Source: Acridotheres tristis (Eukaryota; Chordata; Aves; Passeriformes; Sturnidae). Taken from it: a DNA stretch of 64,000 nt. The stretch's first letter is position 1, and every line of letters begins with the position of its first letter. A program made the translations under genes and the position numbers. Below are positions 50,287 to 64,000 of this stretch, piece after piece. The DNA lies in NCBI GenBank assembly GCA_037013685.1, contig CM072884.1, forward strand, positions 105,761,548 through 105,825,547, read 5' to 3'. Below the pieces are notes generated by a model. That model did not search any database. It was not told the DNA's origin and saw only the letters and a list, made by a program, of their open reading frames with translations.

Positions 50287-53200
50287 CCAGACAGCAGAGA
50301 TGTGGGGGGACCTGTGCCAGGGTGTCAGTCAGGGTAGGTACCCAGATCTGGAACCTGCAGAGCTCTCCCAGGACCTGCCATCTACATAGGGCCTGCATGG
50401 ACATTCTGAACAGATCTGAAATTGGGGAGGAAAAAAAAATCACTAGCTCAATACTTGAAACTTCAAAATAGTAAATAAATAAATTGACTACTCTTAAAAG
50501 CAAACATGTGGTTAGCTCTCTGCTTGAGGTATTTTAGGTATAGATTCAGAGGAATTCAGAGGTGGAAAACTGCCTTTATGCAGTATTTAAATGGCTTCCT
50601 TTGCTCTTCAAGTGGAAGCTGGCTGCAATGTATAATGTCTTTAGGGAAGGAAGAGTCATTCCCTGATGGCTGGCCAAGAAAAAAGGAAGACAGCAGCTGC
50701 AGAGGCAGCTGGAGTTACCACCCTCACAGATGGAGTGAAAGTGCTGGGTTGGAGCTGGAACAGGAGGGAATGAATGAAAACAGAAGGAAGGTAAAAATAG
50801 GGAAATAGCAAAGCAGATAATGTGTCTTAATAAGATCAGAAGGTTTTCTGCATATTCTTGTGTAACACAGCCTGGAAGAATCCTAGGCTTTTAAAAAGGG
50901 CTGTAAGCACCACACAACTGTAGAAAGGGCAGTTTCTCTGAACAGGACTGTAACAGAGACAGAAAATCTTTAATTATCCATACTGGAAAAGGTTGTGGAT
51001 ACCCTGTCCCAGGAAGTGATAAGCCTTTGTTAGGCTGAGTTCTAACAGCACAACCTCTGTTGGATTGGATTAGGGAGAGATCAGTGGCTGCTCTCAGACT
51101 GTGGCCAGCAGCACAAACAGGAAGATATAAAATGATCTGGTCCCAAGTGCAGTCTTCTTCAGCAACTTAAGTTTTACTGGTCTTATATAACTTGTTCATT
51201 TTCCCTGGTATCCAGGATCTGACAAGATCTAAGCAGTATAACAGAGTGGAAATTGGAACCTCTTGACTTTTTTTTTTAATTTTTATTCTAGTGAAAACAG
51301 AAATAGAATGTATTTTAAGAAATCAGTTTTAAGCAGAAATTTGAACCAATAATTTGGGGTAGCTCATTAAGTAGAAATTACTATTTGTGTAAACTCAGAT
51401 CTTTTCAGCAGAAGGAAATAACCCATTGAATAAACATCAAAATAAGGATAGTCTTTTCCAGTTTAGACTTTCTTCATACTTTCTGAAAAATGCTGTGAGA
51501 AAGCAAATTTCATGCCAAAGAATTTAGGCCTAGCAATAGTAAGTACACTTGCTTATGTGCTTATAAGAAAGCTGCTGAGGGAAAAGAAAAAAAGAGAAAT
51601 ATTAATATGCAAGCACAAACCAAGAGAATATGCTTTTTTGGGGACAGAAAATATTAAAGAGAACATCAGAAATACAATTTCTGCATCTGGGCATAGCTAG
51701 GGTTTAAACATTTAGCCAAGGTTTGAATACAAAGAGTTATTTTTTTTTCTTAGTTCATTGGTTTTCATGTCAGTAGGTCCTCCTCAAAAAAAAGTTTCAA
51801 ACAAAAATCTATACATGGACTCACAAAATGAAATGCTTATTTAAGTAAGCAATGAAAATTATACCTTCTTTGTGTAAGTGCATAAATTAAAAATTGTATT
51901 TAATCATGAATGTCATGTTTTTAAATATAAACAATAATTAATCGTTTAGAATTAGAAGTGTTAGGGTTTTTTTCAAAGGAATCTAAAAAAAATTACAAAA
52001 TGCCCATTTTGGTGAACAAGGCTACGTGAGAGTCAAGTGATCCCCCAAATGTTTTCAATTCCCTGAAGGTGAAAATCCATTTCAGAGATCCAGAGCCTCA
52101 CAACTGAGAGTGTTTTGTCTCATTATAGGACTGGACAGATAATCTGCATCTTCCAAACACCATCTGCAACCAAACTGATACCAGATGCCAAGCACTAAAT
52201 CTTTATGAGTTGGGTGACCCTTGTTAGGAAAAATGTTACACAGACCTGGACCTGTGAAAAAATATATACTATGGAGGGACACTGTCTTAACTTCAAGGAT
52301 TAATTAGTCACCAGCTGATACTTCCTAACTGCTATCATCAATCTCCAGGTTAATTTATTCCTAGAACCCCTGTTTTTCCATAGGGTTGATAATGGATATT
52401 AGCATTCTAAGTTCCCACAAGAGAGCATTTGTCTTATGTGTTTAGTTCAGTTAGACTCAAATTTCTGTACATCAATCCTCAGTCACGCTCTTATAAGAAT
52501 TCCTAAATTCAGGGCATAGCTCTGCATAAAATGGATTGTGGATGAATGTCAGAGCTCACAAGGATATCCTCTTCCTATTGAGTGAAGCAGCAGGTTGACA
52601 GATATGTTTGAGCCCTTGGTCCCATATGACAAATCACATGTTCCAGTGCTTCACTGTGTGGAGCTCATTCTCAGATCAGGTCTCCCAGATAGGAAACCTG
52701 TCAGGTTTACAGGTTGAGACAGGCAGAAAAGTCTGGAAGCTTGAAGTGAGATAGCCAAAACCTCCCTCTCATCCCCAGAGGTACAAACAGGCTTCAAAAC
52801 CAGTCTTGAAGAAATAGGTAAACAGGAATTCCAGTGTGTTCATTGTTTTTTAAGGAGAAACAAAAGTGTGTATGGTTGTCTTTTCCAGACTTGCTCTAAT
52901 ACTAGATTAGAAGCTAATTTTAGGCTGTATTTACCTTAAGTAAAAAACAGGCCCTGGTAAATGAGAAAACAGGGATTTCATTCCCCTGGAATACTAAAGT
53001 ACCAACCATGACAAAATGCAGTTACAGAGTGACAGTTAGACAGCCAGCAGAATCCATGGTATTTACAATTTTGTCAAATGAGTCCCCTTCTGCAAATGAT
53101 TTGGCCTTTGCATATTTACATTCCTTGTGCCTGGTGCATTGATATGCCTCATGGAGCACAGCTTCTGCACTCTGTCACTGCTGCTCTTCCTGGTTTCCAC

Positions 53201-56200
53201 TTGGCAGGTTTCCACTGCTCCTTTGTTTCCTTTTTGAATGCAATACACACTAATCTTACAGTAAATGCCAGTTTACATTAGCTCAGCTGTCCTCATGACA
53301 TAATTTGAAGTTATGCAAATTACTTCTTTCCAGATACCTCTGATTAGCTGTAAAAAACACTCCCTAATTAGTCCAGAGATAATCAGGGAGAAATCACAGT
53401 TGATTACATATATTGAATTTGCTTCTCCAGTCTGAATTGCCCTGTTTCCTGCCACAGGACCTATGAGCATTCTATAGAGTTTGCACCTTCCCTTCCCTTG
53501 AAAAACACTTCAGCTACTCCCTCACAGTTCCATCAAATCAAACATTTCTTTTCATACTGACTCTAACCAGACAGAGAGAGATCCCTGCTGACAGCCCGAG
53601 AGAAATGCCAGCCAGGTGCAGAGCAAATTCTGCCTATTGCTGGAGATACAGACTAGTAAATCTTACTGGAAATACACAGGTGTCAGGAAGTTTTACAACT
53701 GGCAGCAAAGAGAGAGAGCACAAAAGCAGATTTTCTGATAAAAATGACATTGCAGGTGATATTAAAGTGACAATTTTAGAGGTCAGTAATTTCCAGTGGA
53801 GATTTGCTGGCTTGCCTCACGCTGAACTCTTGTCCCTTAGTGATGGCTCAGTAATTTATTCTAATCCATTTTTCAAATAAACAGGGACAAGTGAACTTCA
53901 GAAGGCTCAGCATTCAGATTCAATTTGAGTAAACAGATAAACATTCAAAGGTTTATTCAGAGTTTGTTTTCAATTACCTAATACATCTCAAGTCTTTGAG
54001 TTAGCAGGGCTGGTAACCTTTTCTGCATGATGCCTAAACTCTTTCCTATATAAAGTGCCTTGACAAGGTGAAGAATAGGTCATGTGCCTCTTAACAAAAC
54101 CTTTTTTTTCCAGAAACAAGGCCACAGGCTGATAGTCTCTGTAAGGAAAGGAGGAGCAATAGTTGAACTTCAGGTCATTTATTGCATAACAACTCTAGAC
54201 ACAAATGCAGATGAAAAAGAAACCAGATTTGGGTTTAACTTCTGCAAGGTTTTGATGGTGCTAGGATTTCAGATTTGAATTTGAAGTTTCTAGAGCATCT
54301 CCCTCCACAAGGGATGTGATTTGAACTTTGGATTTGTATCTCTTTCAGATGGAGTCTAAAACTTCCCCTAAAGTGAGGTACTTTTTCAAAAATCAAGGAA
54401 ATTGTAACAGCACAAGGGTGAAAATGGAGATATCTCAACTTGAAGTGAACTGCAGATTTCATGAGCTGGAGAGATCAAAAAAGGAATTTTCATCATGCAG
54501 CATGAGCAAGAAGAGGAGGATTTTGCCCCTTAATGAACCTTGCAATGCATGAAAGGAGATCTCTGCAAGACAAAAAGAAAGAAACCCAAAACTTTCAGTT
54601 AGTTCAAACTCCCTGACATCTATGGAATAAAGATATAAGACTAAGTTCTTCCCTGATTTATGACAATGTAAGTCTGAAGCAGTGATTCAAGTCTGAATCT
54701 TACGTAAACCCAATACCAAGATGTTATCATACTACCAAAAAGAGTAGTAATACTTTTTTTCTTTTTGAGAAAAAAATTGGTGAAGTTTCTTTGTGCTACT
54801 AGTAGCAAATCTGTTCTTTCAGTGAGAAATTCCTTTGTCTCCTTGCTGCTGTGTGATGCTGTGGAGAAGCCAAGGCCTACCCTAAAGATTTCTGTGTCGT
54901 AAAAGGCAAGACAAAGTGCCCAGAGTGGCACTATATCCTCCCACACACTGCCTCTGGGTTCTCATGGTCACTGCTCTGCAGAGAAAAGCAATGGCAAGGA
55001 CAGAATATGACCATAAAATGGATTCCATAACAGTATGGAACATAATCATTCTGGGATTCTTCTGCACAATTTTTATTGCAACCATGAAACCATGGTAGCG
55101 TAAATAAAGGTATTCTGTAGATGCAGTAATTTCACATGGAAATAAAGTAAAATCTGAACAGGAAGAATTATCCAAGCAGGTATTTTGTTAATATTTGAGT
55201 TAGAATTTAAAGACATATACTAACATGTCAAAATTATTCACATTTTTTACAATTCTTTTTTCATCTAAACTTTTGTCAACAGCCTTTTTACAGTTTTTCA
55301 GATAAAAACATCCCATCAGAACAACCACCACAGCCAAAGTTTTACCTCTGCTCATTTTCTCAGAGGCAGCTGGGACATAGTCACAGAAGGGGGTGCAGGT
55401 CACACAAATCATTCTAGACATCCAGATGCCCTTCTTCTCCATGGCTAGATTTCCTGTCAGAATCAGAAGTAAACTTTTATGGCAAATTTCCTCACCTGGC
55501 AGGGCACGTGGAGTCATTGACAGTGATGATAAGTGACAGACAGTTTCTGTGACATTGTGACAATCTAAATGTATGTAATACCAAACAACACCAAAATTAT
55601 TACACGCTCACACTGTGATGGAGCCAACACTGCAACACTTGCTTTGTGTCCTTTCCTGTCAGAGCCTGCACAATAATTTCTGGTCCATTTCTCTGCTGTA
55701 CAGCTCTCCTGTGCTTCTGCCAGAGCTGCTCTTTCTCATCTGCAGATTCAGGGCACTGTTGGAGAGAAGGCTGAGCTCCCAGCCCCTTTGCACCACTCTG
55801 CTTTTCCTCCCTCTTCTCCCAGGGATGCTACAGCATATGCATGATTAGTGGAGAGGCTGTTCCAAGGAGAGGAGAAAGGACAGGGGAGTTACCCCATATC
55901 CATGGGATTAAAGAAGGAGAAAATGTTTCCAAACCCCTTTGGTGTTTCAGAATCTATCTAAATTGAAGCCTTTCAGGCACACAGCCTAGTCACACAAGAG
56001 AGATAATTGTGAAAGAAAGGTTAGGTGGGTACAAAAACAGCAACAACAAAAAATAATCTTATTTCCAGGCCCTACTGACTCTTTTCTAAAGTCTCCACAT
56101 GTGGAGATGCAATACAGATTTGAGTTTAGTATTAGAAATTATTCAAATGGAGTTGTCTCTCAGTGTGAAGTGGAACAACATGGAGGCTCTGTAACGCTGT

Positions 56201-57767
56201 GTCATGTCAATCCCAGTCACTTGCAGGTACAACATACACAGTCATCCTCCATGACAATGTTCTAATAGGTTCACTTTTGACAGTGAGAATCTGTATTTTC
56301 ACAATAAAGTCCTAGTGATGCTTATGCATCTATACCCTGGTAACTAAATTTCCTTTGAAAGGGATTTTTTACTGTTTCTTTGCTTTTCATGAAAGAGTGG
56401 AGGGAAGTTTGCTTTTGAATGAATTCATCTCCACGATGCATTTATTGTTAATATGGGGTTTCACGAAGGGCTCATTTGCAAGCAGATCAAATATAAAAGT
56501 TCTATGGCCTCAGATTTGAACTATATAAAGAAAATCCCACCCTGCCTTTTAAAAGCCACATTTGACCTTATCACAAAGTAATTCATTCTAATGACAGGGA
56601 CATTTTCACAGCAGAACAATCTGCTTTTTCAAAAAATCCAAGACCAAAGTATTTTTACCTTATAGAAAAATGGTGAAGTAAAGCCAAACACCTGATGTCA
56701 AGGCAAGAAATATCAATCTATGACAATGTTTTGCAATGTGATGACTTTAATGCCTGTATACTAAATGCTTTTGATGTAGTCATTATTTATGACAGATTTT
56801 TAGGGGAAGGAGAAGCATTCAATCATTGAAGTCTTGATTATATGGAAACTGAACTGCTGCTGAAATATAAAACTGCATGTTAATGCTCACTGAGGTCAAC
56901 AGGAAAACTCAAATATATTTTAGTAATGCAGAATCAGGATTTCAGTGATGAAATGTTCTGTTTTTTTCTCCTGATGGATTGTTAAAGGCACTGCTTTGCG
57001 TAATATTTGACTGGTTATTGAGTTACCAGGATAGAGACAGGAGCATAAGCAATGAGAAAATTCTCACGAGCAGAAATAGCCACCGTCCTCAGCTTGATCC
57101 TGAAACAGCCATCCATTCAAATGCAAACCTTTCCATTGGTTCTTTTTCTGTTCCTCACCTTTGTTGGCCATCTCTGGGCAATGATGACACAAGAACATCC
57201 ACTATTTAATTTGCCATCCACCCTTTTGTTACTTTCTTCACCTCTATCTTTGCAAGCGCTCTCTGGTTCCAGGCCTTGGGAACAAGAATCTGTCTTTACA
57301 GATTACAGTATCCTGAGCTCTTTGTAGGAATTTGCTAAGTCCTGAAACACAGAAGATTTTTTTACTCCTATGTCCCAAGCTGAAGGCTCATACTCCTCCA
57401 TATGAGACCTTTTTTACTTTCTTTATGCACATTAGACTTTAGTCTTGTATTTCTAGAGCACATAGAGAATGTACAGTAAAATAGAGCTAAACTTCCAAAC
57501 CAGTGAAAAGCTGCTGCTATTTTGTAGACTCCATAGCCACTTCTGGAAGTAGATCAGCACTACTAAGAAAGCTGACTGGAAATTATTTAATTCTTTTATT
57601 AAAGAAATGCAATGTGTATTTAGAACAATCAGAGGACTGGTTACCCAGAAGACTAGTTTTAGTTGCTATTTTTGTAACTTGAAAGTGCATAAAGGTGAAA
57701 AAGTGCAATCTCTTTAGAAAGCACCTTTCAAAAAAATATAAAAAAAGGAACATTTTTACTAAAAGTG

Positions 57768-57975
57768 TTTGCTTTTGCCTCTATATTTCCTTTGTGGCTT
57801 TTGCTTTTCCCTCCCTTACATTCTTCACAAATTCTCTTCTGATCAGCCTCTCTTAGGTGTTCTCTGCTCTGACAGTGAATTAGTTTCTTTTGATTTTATT
57901 TCCTCCCATCTCAAAAGCTGATCTCTGGTCTATCTCAAAGCTGAAGCCACTAATTTTTTCTTTTTTTTTTTTTTT
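57768..57975. repeat. pyrimidine-rich stretch ending in a T run
   Basis: The plus strand is dominated by C and T for about 200 bases and ends in a T run (57961-57975, preceded by TTTTTTC). On the minus strand this is an A run followed by purine-rich sequence. I cannot connect it to a retroposon body. Confidence 0.6.
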
Positions 57976-60900
57976 CAAAGTGAACATGCAATTAGTCTTT
58001 GAGCATATGTCCTTAAAAGTTACATTTTCTTTTTAGGGGTTTCTGCCTTTTTCTTATTCTTTCTCCTTATTGGACATAGAACTTCAGAGCTGGAAACAGC
58101 CTAAAACATCCATAACAGCCTGTGACAGAGGCAGAACTTCTTCAGAATGTGGGTCCTAATGATGTGGTGGTGCTTTTCTCTTTCAGCTTGTTTGCTTGCT
58201 TGTTTTTTTCCTGGTAATTTGATTTTCATAATTATGCTTTTAGTCTCTTTCAGTGGTAATATAGACACTACTAAATGATAGTAATATTACTGGCCACTTA
58301 AACTAATAGTCTTGGTGTTGGCACACTATACCCTTAAATAAAAGGAATTGACCAGACTGGCTTATTATTACAAAGTATGCACATTTTAATGATCACAATT
58401 ATTTTCTGTTTAGGTCAGCATTGTTCCTGATTTGTTATCAGCAATATTCATATCCACCAGCTAGTTATGTTTTAAATGAGTTCCTAAATGGAATTACACC
58501 AGTATTTAAATGATTTTGTATAATGAGAAAAGAGTCATATAAAATCCATACTGTTTCCCTCTTAAATAAAGCTTATAAGTATACAAAGTGTGAATTGGAG
58601 ATATTAATAATCTGCATTTTCTGTTTATTTTTGGCTGATTAGTAGGTCGATTGTAACAAGATGCAGTTAAATCTTTGCATGATCAGTGCATCATTTGATC
58701 AAAAGAAAGAGTAAAGGAAACACTGCTGTCACAAAGACTTTGCATGAAGTCACTGGAAGAAAAGACAATGTTGGTTTCCTAATTGTTAATTCATCTTCAT
58801 ATAAGCATTATTTGACTGGAGTTTTCCTCAGTAATTTCAGTGCAAAAGTATGCAAGGGACAGGCCTGGTTGCAATTGAACTTTGATGATGCCTTCGTATG
58901 ATGGTAGAAGTTAGGAGTTTTTTCTCTGTACCTCATAGTATCTGCTCATAATGTTTGATTTGTTTTGAGCAGCTGACAGAAGTTCAGCTTAACCTTACAC
59001 TCAGATGGAAGGACAGATTTGTTCATGAGACTGAGTTAAGTCCATGAGAAACACAGAAATAAAACAGGTCCTGTGGTGACCAACAAGCCTGGTCCATCAA
59101 GGCAGGTCAGCTCAAAGTCACTGGACTCATCAGGTACCTGACTTCAACAGATGCTGAAAGGATATTGAATTATGTGATCTTTTAAGCTGTTACCTAAGCT
59201 CCTGAAGGACTAGGAGCTGAAATTAGAGGTGGTAAGTTTAAGAAGGAGAAAAGAAAATTCCTCTTCTTGTCTGTAGGAAGAGGAATAGTTTTAGATTGGT
59301 GAAATAGACAAGATGAAAGACATTTAAACAAGACCTCCTCTCTCCAGCATGTTGTAATACACATTAGGGAGCTGCAAAACCAGAGCAATTTCTTTAACAA
59401 GATTAATTTTTGATTGACTTCTACCAGAGAAATTAAAATAACCTGTGCTAAAATCATAAATTACTTTAGAGTTGGAAAAAGATTATCTGCTCTCAATCTT
59501 CATTTTCTACTTGATGAAATGAGAAACAAATAATTATAGAGACATTGAAATATTTTGCAACAGTAAGATATAATTAAATACAATTCTGAAGAAAGCCTTA
59601 AAGAATTCTGGATAAAGCTTGCAGATGAAAAACCTGATCCAAAGATGTCTATTTAGATCACTTGGTGAATTGATTCCAAAAACGCAAGCATTTGATACAG
59701 CTAAAAGTAGTAATGTTATTGCAGCTGTTGTGGCTTAATTGTATAAAATGGAAGGTTTGTAAGAAGAGGCACCGTTTTTATATTGGATCAATGGGTTTAA
59801 CTGGAAAAGCACTCCAACCCCAAATATCATGCACAAAGCCCTCTTTAGCTGAAGGACAGCTCTCAGCAAGAGACTGTAAAAAAAAGAGTAAGCTGGAAAG
59901 GAGAGAGAAAAGCTGCCACAGATCCCCCCAATAATTAGATATGTCACCGAGGACATGAGAGATGCATCCCTTTCTGTTTTCAAATGTATGAGTGCCTTAG
60001 TCTGGACTTTTCAATATTCAGGCCCATATCTGTCTGATTTTGATCAGTTGTCACACAGAAATGAAGAGAGCTCACGTGCCCAAGGCTTCTCTTTCCTTTT
60101 CCTTTTCTGAGCATATATGCTGATCTCAAAAGATATTTCTCCTTACAGAACTTGCCTGAAGTTAAGCTAAGTGCATTGTTTACACAGAGCCAAGCTAAAG
60201 GATAAAGTTTATCCTGAAAAGCAGCGATTCTGGAAAGGTACTGGGAGTTGTGGGTTTGCTTTTTCTTTTTTTTTTGTAGTTCCAAGCTGTGACAAGCAGG
60301 ACTCTGGCACTCCTTGAATGTGAAACAGGAATGTTATCAGGAAGGAGGGAGTGGGTACAGTCTCAATACACAGGGCTGAAGAGGCCACCACTGGTGAGCT
60401 GTTCTGACGTGCTTCAAAGAGAATACTGCAAATTTAGCAGCCTCAGAAACGATTCAAAAAGATTATTGCAGAAATATAGCTTGGAATGAAACTGTTTCCT
60501 ACAGAGAAGGAGGAAATGTGATTTTGAAACAATCTGTATGTAGACTTGACAAAAGAAAACCAGCATTTACTTTAAAAAAAACCCAAAAAAACACAGTAAG
60601 AGTTACTGACTGGCAGTTCGGGCTAGAGAAATTCAGGTATATCTTTAACAGCATACCGTTAACCATTGGAATCATTGACAAAGAAAAAAGAAAAAATATT
60701 CTATTGCTTTTATAAAATATGTATTTTTAAAAACATATCCTCTACTTCAGCTGTGAGGTGTTGGGCTTGGCAAAATAATTTTTAGACAAAATTACTTGGT
60801 CTGCTTTGTGCAGGAATTGTTCAGGCTTCAGAAACTGCTTATTTAGGAACTGTGCAACCACATGCACAATGAAAATGGCATCTCATAATAGCATTCCTTT

Positions 60901-63488
60901 TGCAGGTTTTAACTCTGAAAGGCACTCAGCAATGAGTAGAAAACAAACCAACAAAAAATGAAACAAAAGAGGAAAGTTCACAGACTGATGAGCCAGGGAA
61001 GTGATGAAGGAGGAAGTGGCCCCAGCAATCCCTGGCCCCAAAGATGGGCACAGCACCAGGAACAGCATCAGCTCAGCTCACTGAACTTCCCTTGACAATG
61101 GTCAGAGCTGGAGGCCACAAACTGCATTATGCAGGCTGTGACACAGAATTCAGGGTGGCACCTCCACACCCGTGCTCAAAATGGGTATTACAGAGTTATT
61201 AAATGTGTGATCTGTCAGACATTGCTGCGTCCACCCTTATCAGGAAGAATTAGTAAGGATTGATACAGGGGATGGGGACTGATCTATGCAGCCACATGCT
61301 TTTCTGCTCCTTGTTACAGCTGTGCAGTTTCGTTAGCCCTAAACTAACTTCATTAGTTTTGGTGTAAGGATAATAATTGGTATTACCCATAATGAAACTG
61401 AGCACCTGTTGACCCCCTTTGCTGAATGAGTGTCATACAAATGAAATTAGGCAGAAAGCAGCCATGGTCAAAGGGACAGATAGAATAACAGCCTCAAGTC
61501 CCTCTCAGATTTTCATTTTTTTAAATTTTGGGCATTGTTGGAGCCCTGAGCTTTGTTTTTAGCAGACTTGGCTTAAATGTCCTTGCAGTTTACATGCCAA
61601 ACTCTGTCTCTCCCTCAATGTTGAAATAAGAGCTGAAGTGAACACTGTCTTTCCTATCTGAAGCCATTATTAGCACGTGGAATTTCCGCCTCCTCCTCTG
61701 CTTGAAATCCAAGAATTTATACTAGAGAAGAAAATCCCAGCCCCATCCTACAACAGTTCTTTGTTATTTAATCTCAACAGAGCTGTTTGCCAAGAACCTT
61801 TTCTTCCTTTTCTAATGTCTCCAGGCCAGCCTTAGCCTTCAGTTCGCAGAGCCTGCTTTGATTTTATGACCAGGAGCTGCTGCAAAGGCATCATTCATTC
61901 CCATGCCTGTTGCCCCTCTTAGTCTCAGGAGCTTCCTTTGCTGTCTTCTGATGGTGCCTTATCCAGTGGAAGACAGTTTCTCACAAATCTCACAAAGATC
62001 TTAGACCTTTTGCACTGAAAATATTAGTAGTTTTTCTCTCTACATCTGTCTTTCACATATGACCTGATCTCATTATTATTATGTTTGATTGCTAAATCCT
62101 TTTGTGTTTAGAAGTAAACAGTCCTTACACTTGGGGAACATTGAAAGCAATGCACTATGATAAAACATTTTTAAAAACTCCACTTCACTGAAGGTTATTT
62201 TGGCAATATAAACAATAGGAACAAAGAAACCCCCACAAATATTTAAGCAGAAGACTTCATATTTGTTCTCAATTTCAATGGCTCCTGAATAAGTCTAAGG
62301 GCACAATTCAAAGATTTTAGGTATTGAGCTGCCCAAAAAGTTAAGGATCTGGCCCCAGTAAGATCATTCAAAGAGTGAGTCAGGTGTCTTTGCTCTAAGC
62401 ACTACTAATGGCTCTGAGCTCTAAAGTCTTCCCAAGGATAATGTAAAGGGACTGGTGAGAGTTTCATGCCCCAAAAGGATCATAGTGCAATAATACACTG
62501 AGCAAGTTACTGGAAACAGCATGAGAGGGTGCTGAGCTCTGGCCTTTTGCTGAAGCTCTGAATCCAAGGTTTATCCCTTCGTGGGTCCATACACCCATAG
62601 AGACTTTTGAAGGGGATTCATCAGGGAGAAGGGTAAGCTACCTAGATAAATCTGTGACCTGATTCTTTATCTGCCATCAGCAGATCTTCATCTCATCTGA
62701 TTCATGTTTAAGTTTTTTGTACAGCAAAGAGGAGTGGATTATGACTGGCCACAGATGCAGCCTTTGAAGTCAGCTCCCTATTCTCACATTCTCAGCCTTC
62801 TTCGACAGACTCCTAAATCCTCTGTATTTTCATAAATGCCTGTTTCTTACCATTGCTGTGAAATAATCTCTAGAAACTTTTAAGGTATCCTATTAGCTAT
62901 ACAGGAGGCCAGTTTGCTTCATTACAGATTTTTGCATCACCCCAGTAGAGACAAACACATTTTTGGGCAGTGGGATGGCACAGCTAGGAAGGCCAAATTG
63001 ATGTCTCTGAATTTTCTATGCTTTGATTATATGAGGAATTGTGATTTTGTTCTTCATGTGCTATTGTGATAATCATGTCAATAATTCTGATTAGATTGTC
63101 CATTTTCAAACAAGAATGGGGAAAAATGGATCGTTGAAATGAATTTTAAACTCTACGACCATTGTGGTAATATAAAATATAAACTGGTAGTCCAAAAACT
63201 AAGACAACGCAACAAAAATTCTCCTCTTCCACTGGTCTTAAACTAGAAGGAATAATCAAACATAGCATTCACAATTCCTTCCACAGTAATAATAAATAAT
63301 ATATCTTCTTCATACCCAAAGTCCATTTTTATATACCTTCCCCATGAAAACAATGCAAGAATAAAATCCCACTGGATTCAGTCGTTCTCTTGCCTGCCTT
63401 CTCTAAAGCAACAAAACTCCTTGTACAGAAGGCTTACAGAAAGACAGGAGAAAAGTGGATAAAACAACAACAAAGCCATGCAATGTCT

Positions 63489-63521
63489 AATTACTAATGT
63501 CAAGGTAGTACATTAGTAATT
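63489..63521. repeat. perfect 12-base inverted repeat (hairpin)
   Basis: AATTACTAATGT (63489-63500) and its exact complement ACATTAGTAATT (63510-63521) flank the 9-base loop CAAGGTAGT. The stem is AT-rich and there is no T run directly after it. It could be a chance cruciform, or part of a short palindrome-ended element. Confidence 0.7.
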
Positions 63522-64000
63522 TTAGAATGAAGACAAGTGTATTGTCCTTTTGATAATTTACACCATTTGTAAGACATTGAAATTTTTTATTTTTTGTGCC
63601 TCTCAGTACATAAACACTAGGCCTTCAATGCCACTTCTTTGAGTGCTGAGAGTTATACAAACAGATTTTCTTAACAGAAAATAGACCTCACTTAAGAGAC
63701 CTTTTATGGAGTTATACTTTGGAATGGTAATCTTCATATTAATTAATCTCTTAGTACAACAGGGAATGTGACTCATACTCACATTTATTCTACTGACATT
63801 AACAACTGAGAAAAAGTTCATTCATGACCCATTTGCATAACTCTGATTTTGGGTAATAACATAAAGTGTGATCTATAAAGGTAAATTATTTAATATTTGT
63901 ACTGTAACAACAACAGCTGAAGAATTTAGACCCATCAATCCATTCTTGAAAAATATAGAGGGCAAAACCCTTTTTAATCATAATTTTCTTCAGCTTCACT

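Larger units (their letters stand above)
48413..64000. other. non-coding DNA, no gene recognised
   Basis: Over 15 kb without a supportable gene. The patch at 48900-49210 is GC-richer and open in five overlapping frames, which is a composition effect. A pyrimidine-rich stretch with a T run lies at 57768-57975. Frames such as plus 53605-53880, plus 54328-54552 and minus 55200-55517 are 70-105 codons with no domain. A perfect hairpin lies near the right end. No LTR and no clear CR1 were found in this part. Confidence 0.6.

Noticed and set aside
50987..51035. CR1 sense fragment
   Set aside because: 'ggttgtggataccctgtccc' and 'aggaagtg' resemble CR1, but the sequence leaves the consensus after about 30 bases.
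58075..58140. CR1 3' tip on the minus strand
   Set aside because: 'acatagaacttcagagctgg' is loosely similar, but the following block does not match the family.
62305..62356. Ancient amniote repeat ending in 'ggatctggcccc'
   Set aside because: Only the ending and one inner phrase ('gattttaggtattgagctg') are suggestive; not enough to support a feature.
1..64000. A new gene cluster, CRISPR array, or bacterial or phage system
   Set aside because: There are no adjacent long open frames, no spaced direct repeats and no ribosome-binding pattern; avian retroposons throughout show vertebrate nuclear DNA.

Overview
The window reads as nuclear DNA of a bird, most likely a stretch of intergenic or long-intron sequence. 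The main evidence is its repeats. Several copies match the 3' end of the avian CR1 LINE, three of them clearly. One ~565-base solo LTR matches a class of ERVL-type LTRs abundant in birds. A second LTR sits next to a tRNA(Met)-type primer binding site. The DNA is AT-rich and CpG-poor, with short simple repeats, which also fits. I cannot name the species. A songbird is plausible from the LTRs, but that is inference.

I found no protein-coding gene that I can support. The longest reading frames are about 110-142 codons and none shows a recognisable domain. Several GC-richer patches (about 4.1-5.7, 21.3-21.5, 32.0-32.4, 46.5-47.0 and 48.9-49.2 kb) are open in many frames at once, which is what base composition alone gives. 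No tRNA, rRNA, snRNA or CRISPR array was seen; the tRNA-like stretch at 29.2 kb is part of a retroviral element.

Layout. 1-8.7 kb: featureless apart from a purine-rich tract. 8.7-11.6 kb: relics of old retroposons (an ancient amniote-type repeat, an old CR1-group LINE tail, and a short open frame resembling LINE reverse transcriptase). 11.6-25.6 kb: mostly unannotated, with one CR1 at 18.65 kb and a CTCF-like motif at 12.35 kb. 25.66-25.72 kb: an isolated CpG cluster that I cannot explain. 27.3 kb: CR1. 29.17-29.80 kb: minus-strand LTR plus primer-binding-site region, with a tRNA(Met) match about twice the usual length. 34.97-35.53 kb: plus-strand solo LTR. 35.5-64 kb: mostly unannotated, with one CR1 piece at 48.35 kb, small tandem duplications, a palindromic octamer-type site and a perfect short hairpin near the right end.

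Nothing suggests a new multi-gene system. The most useful leads are the extended tRNA(Met) match beside the 29.2 kb LTR, the CpG cluster at 25.66 kb and the LINE-like reading frame at 11.44 kb. All repeat assignments rest on remembered family consensus sequences, not on a database search.
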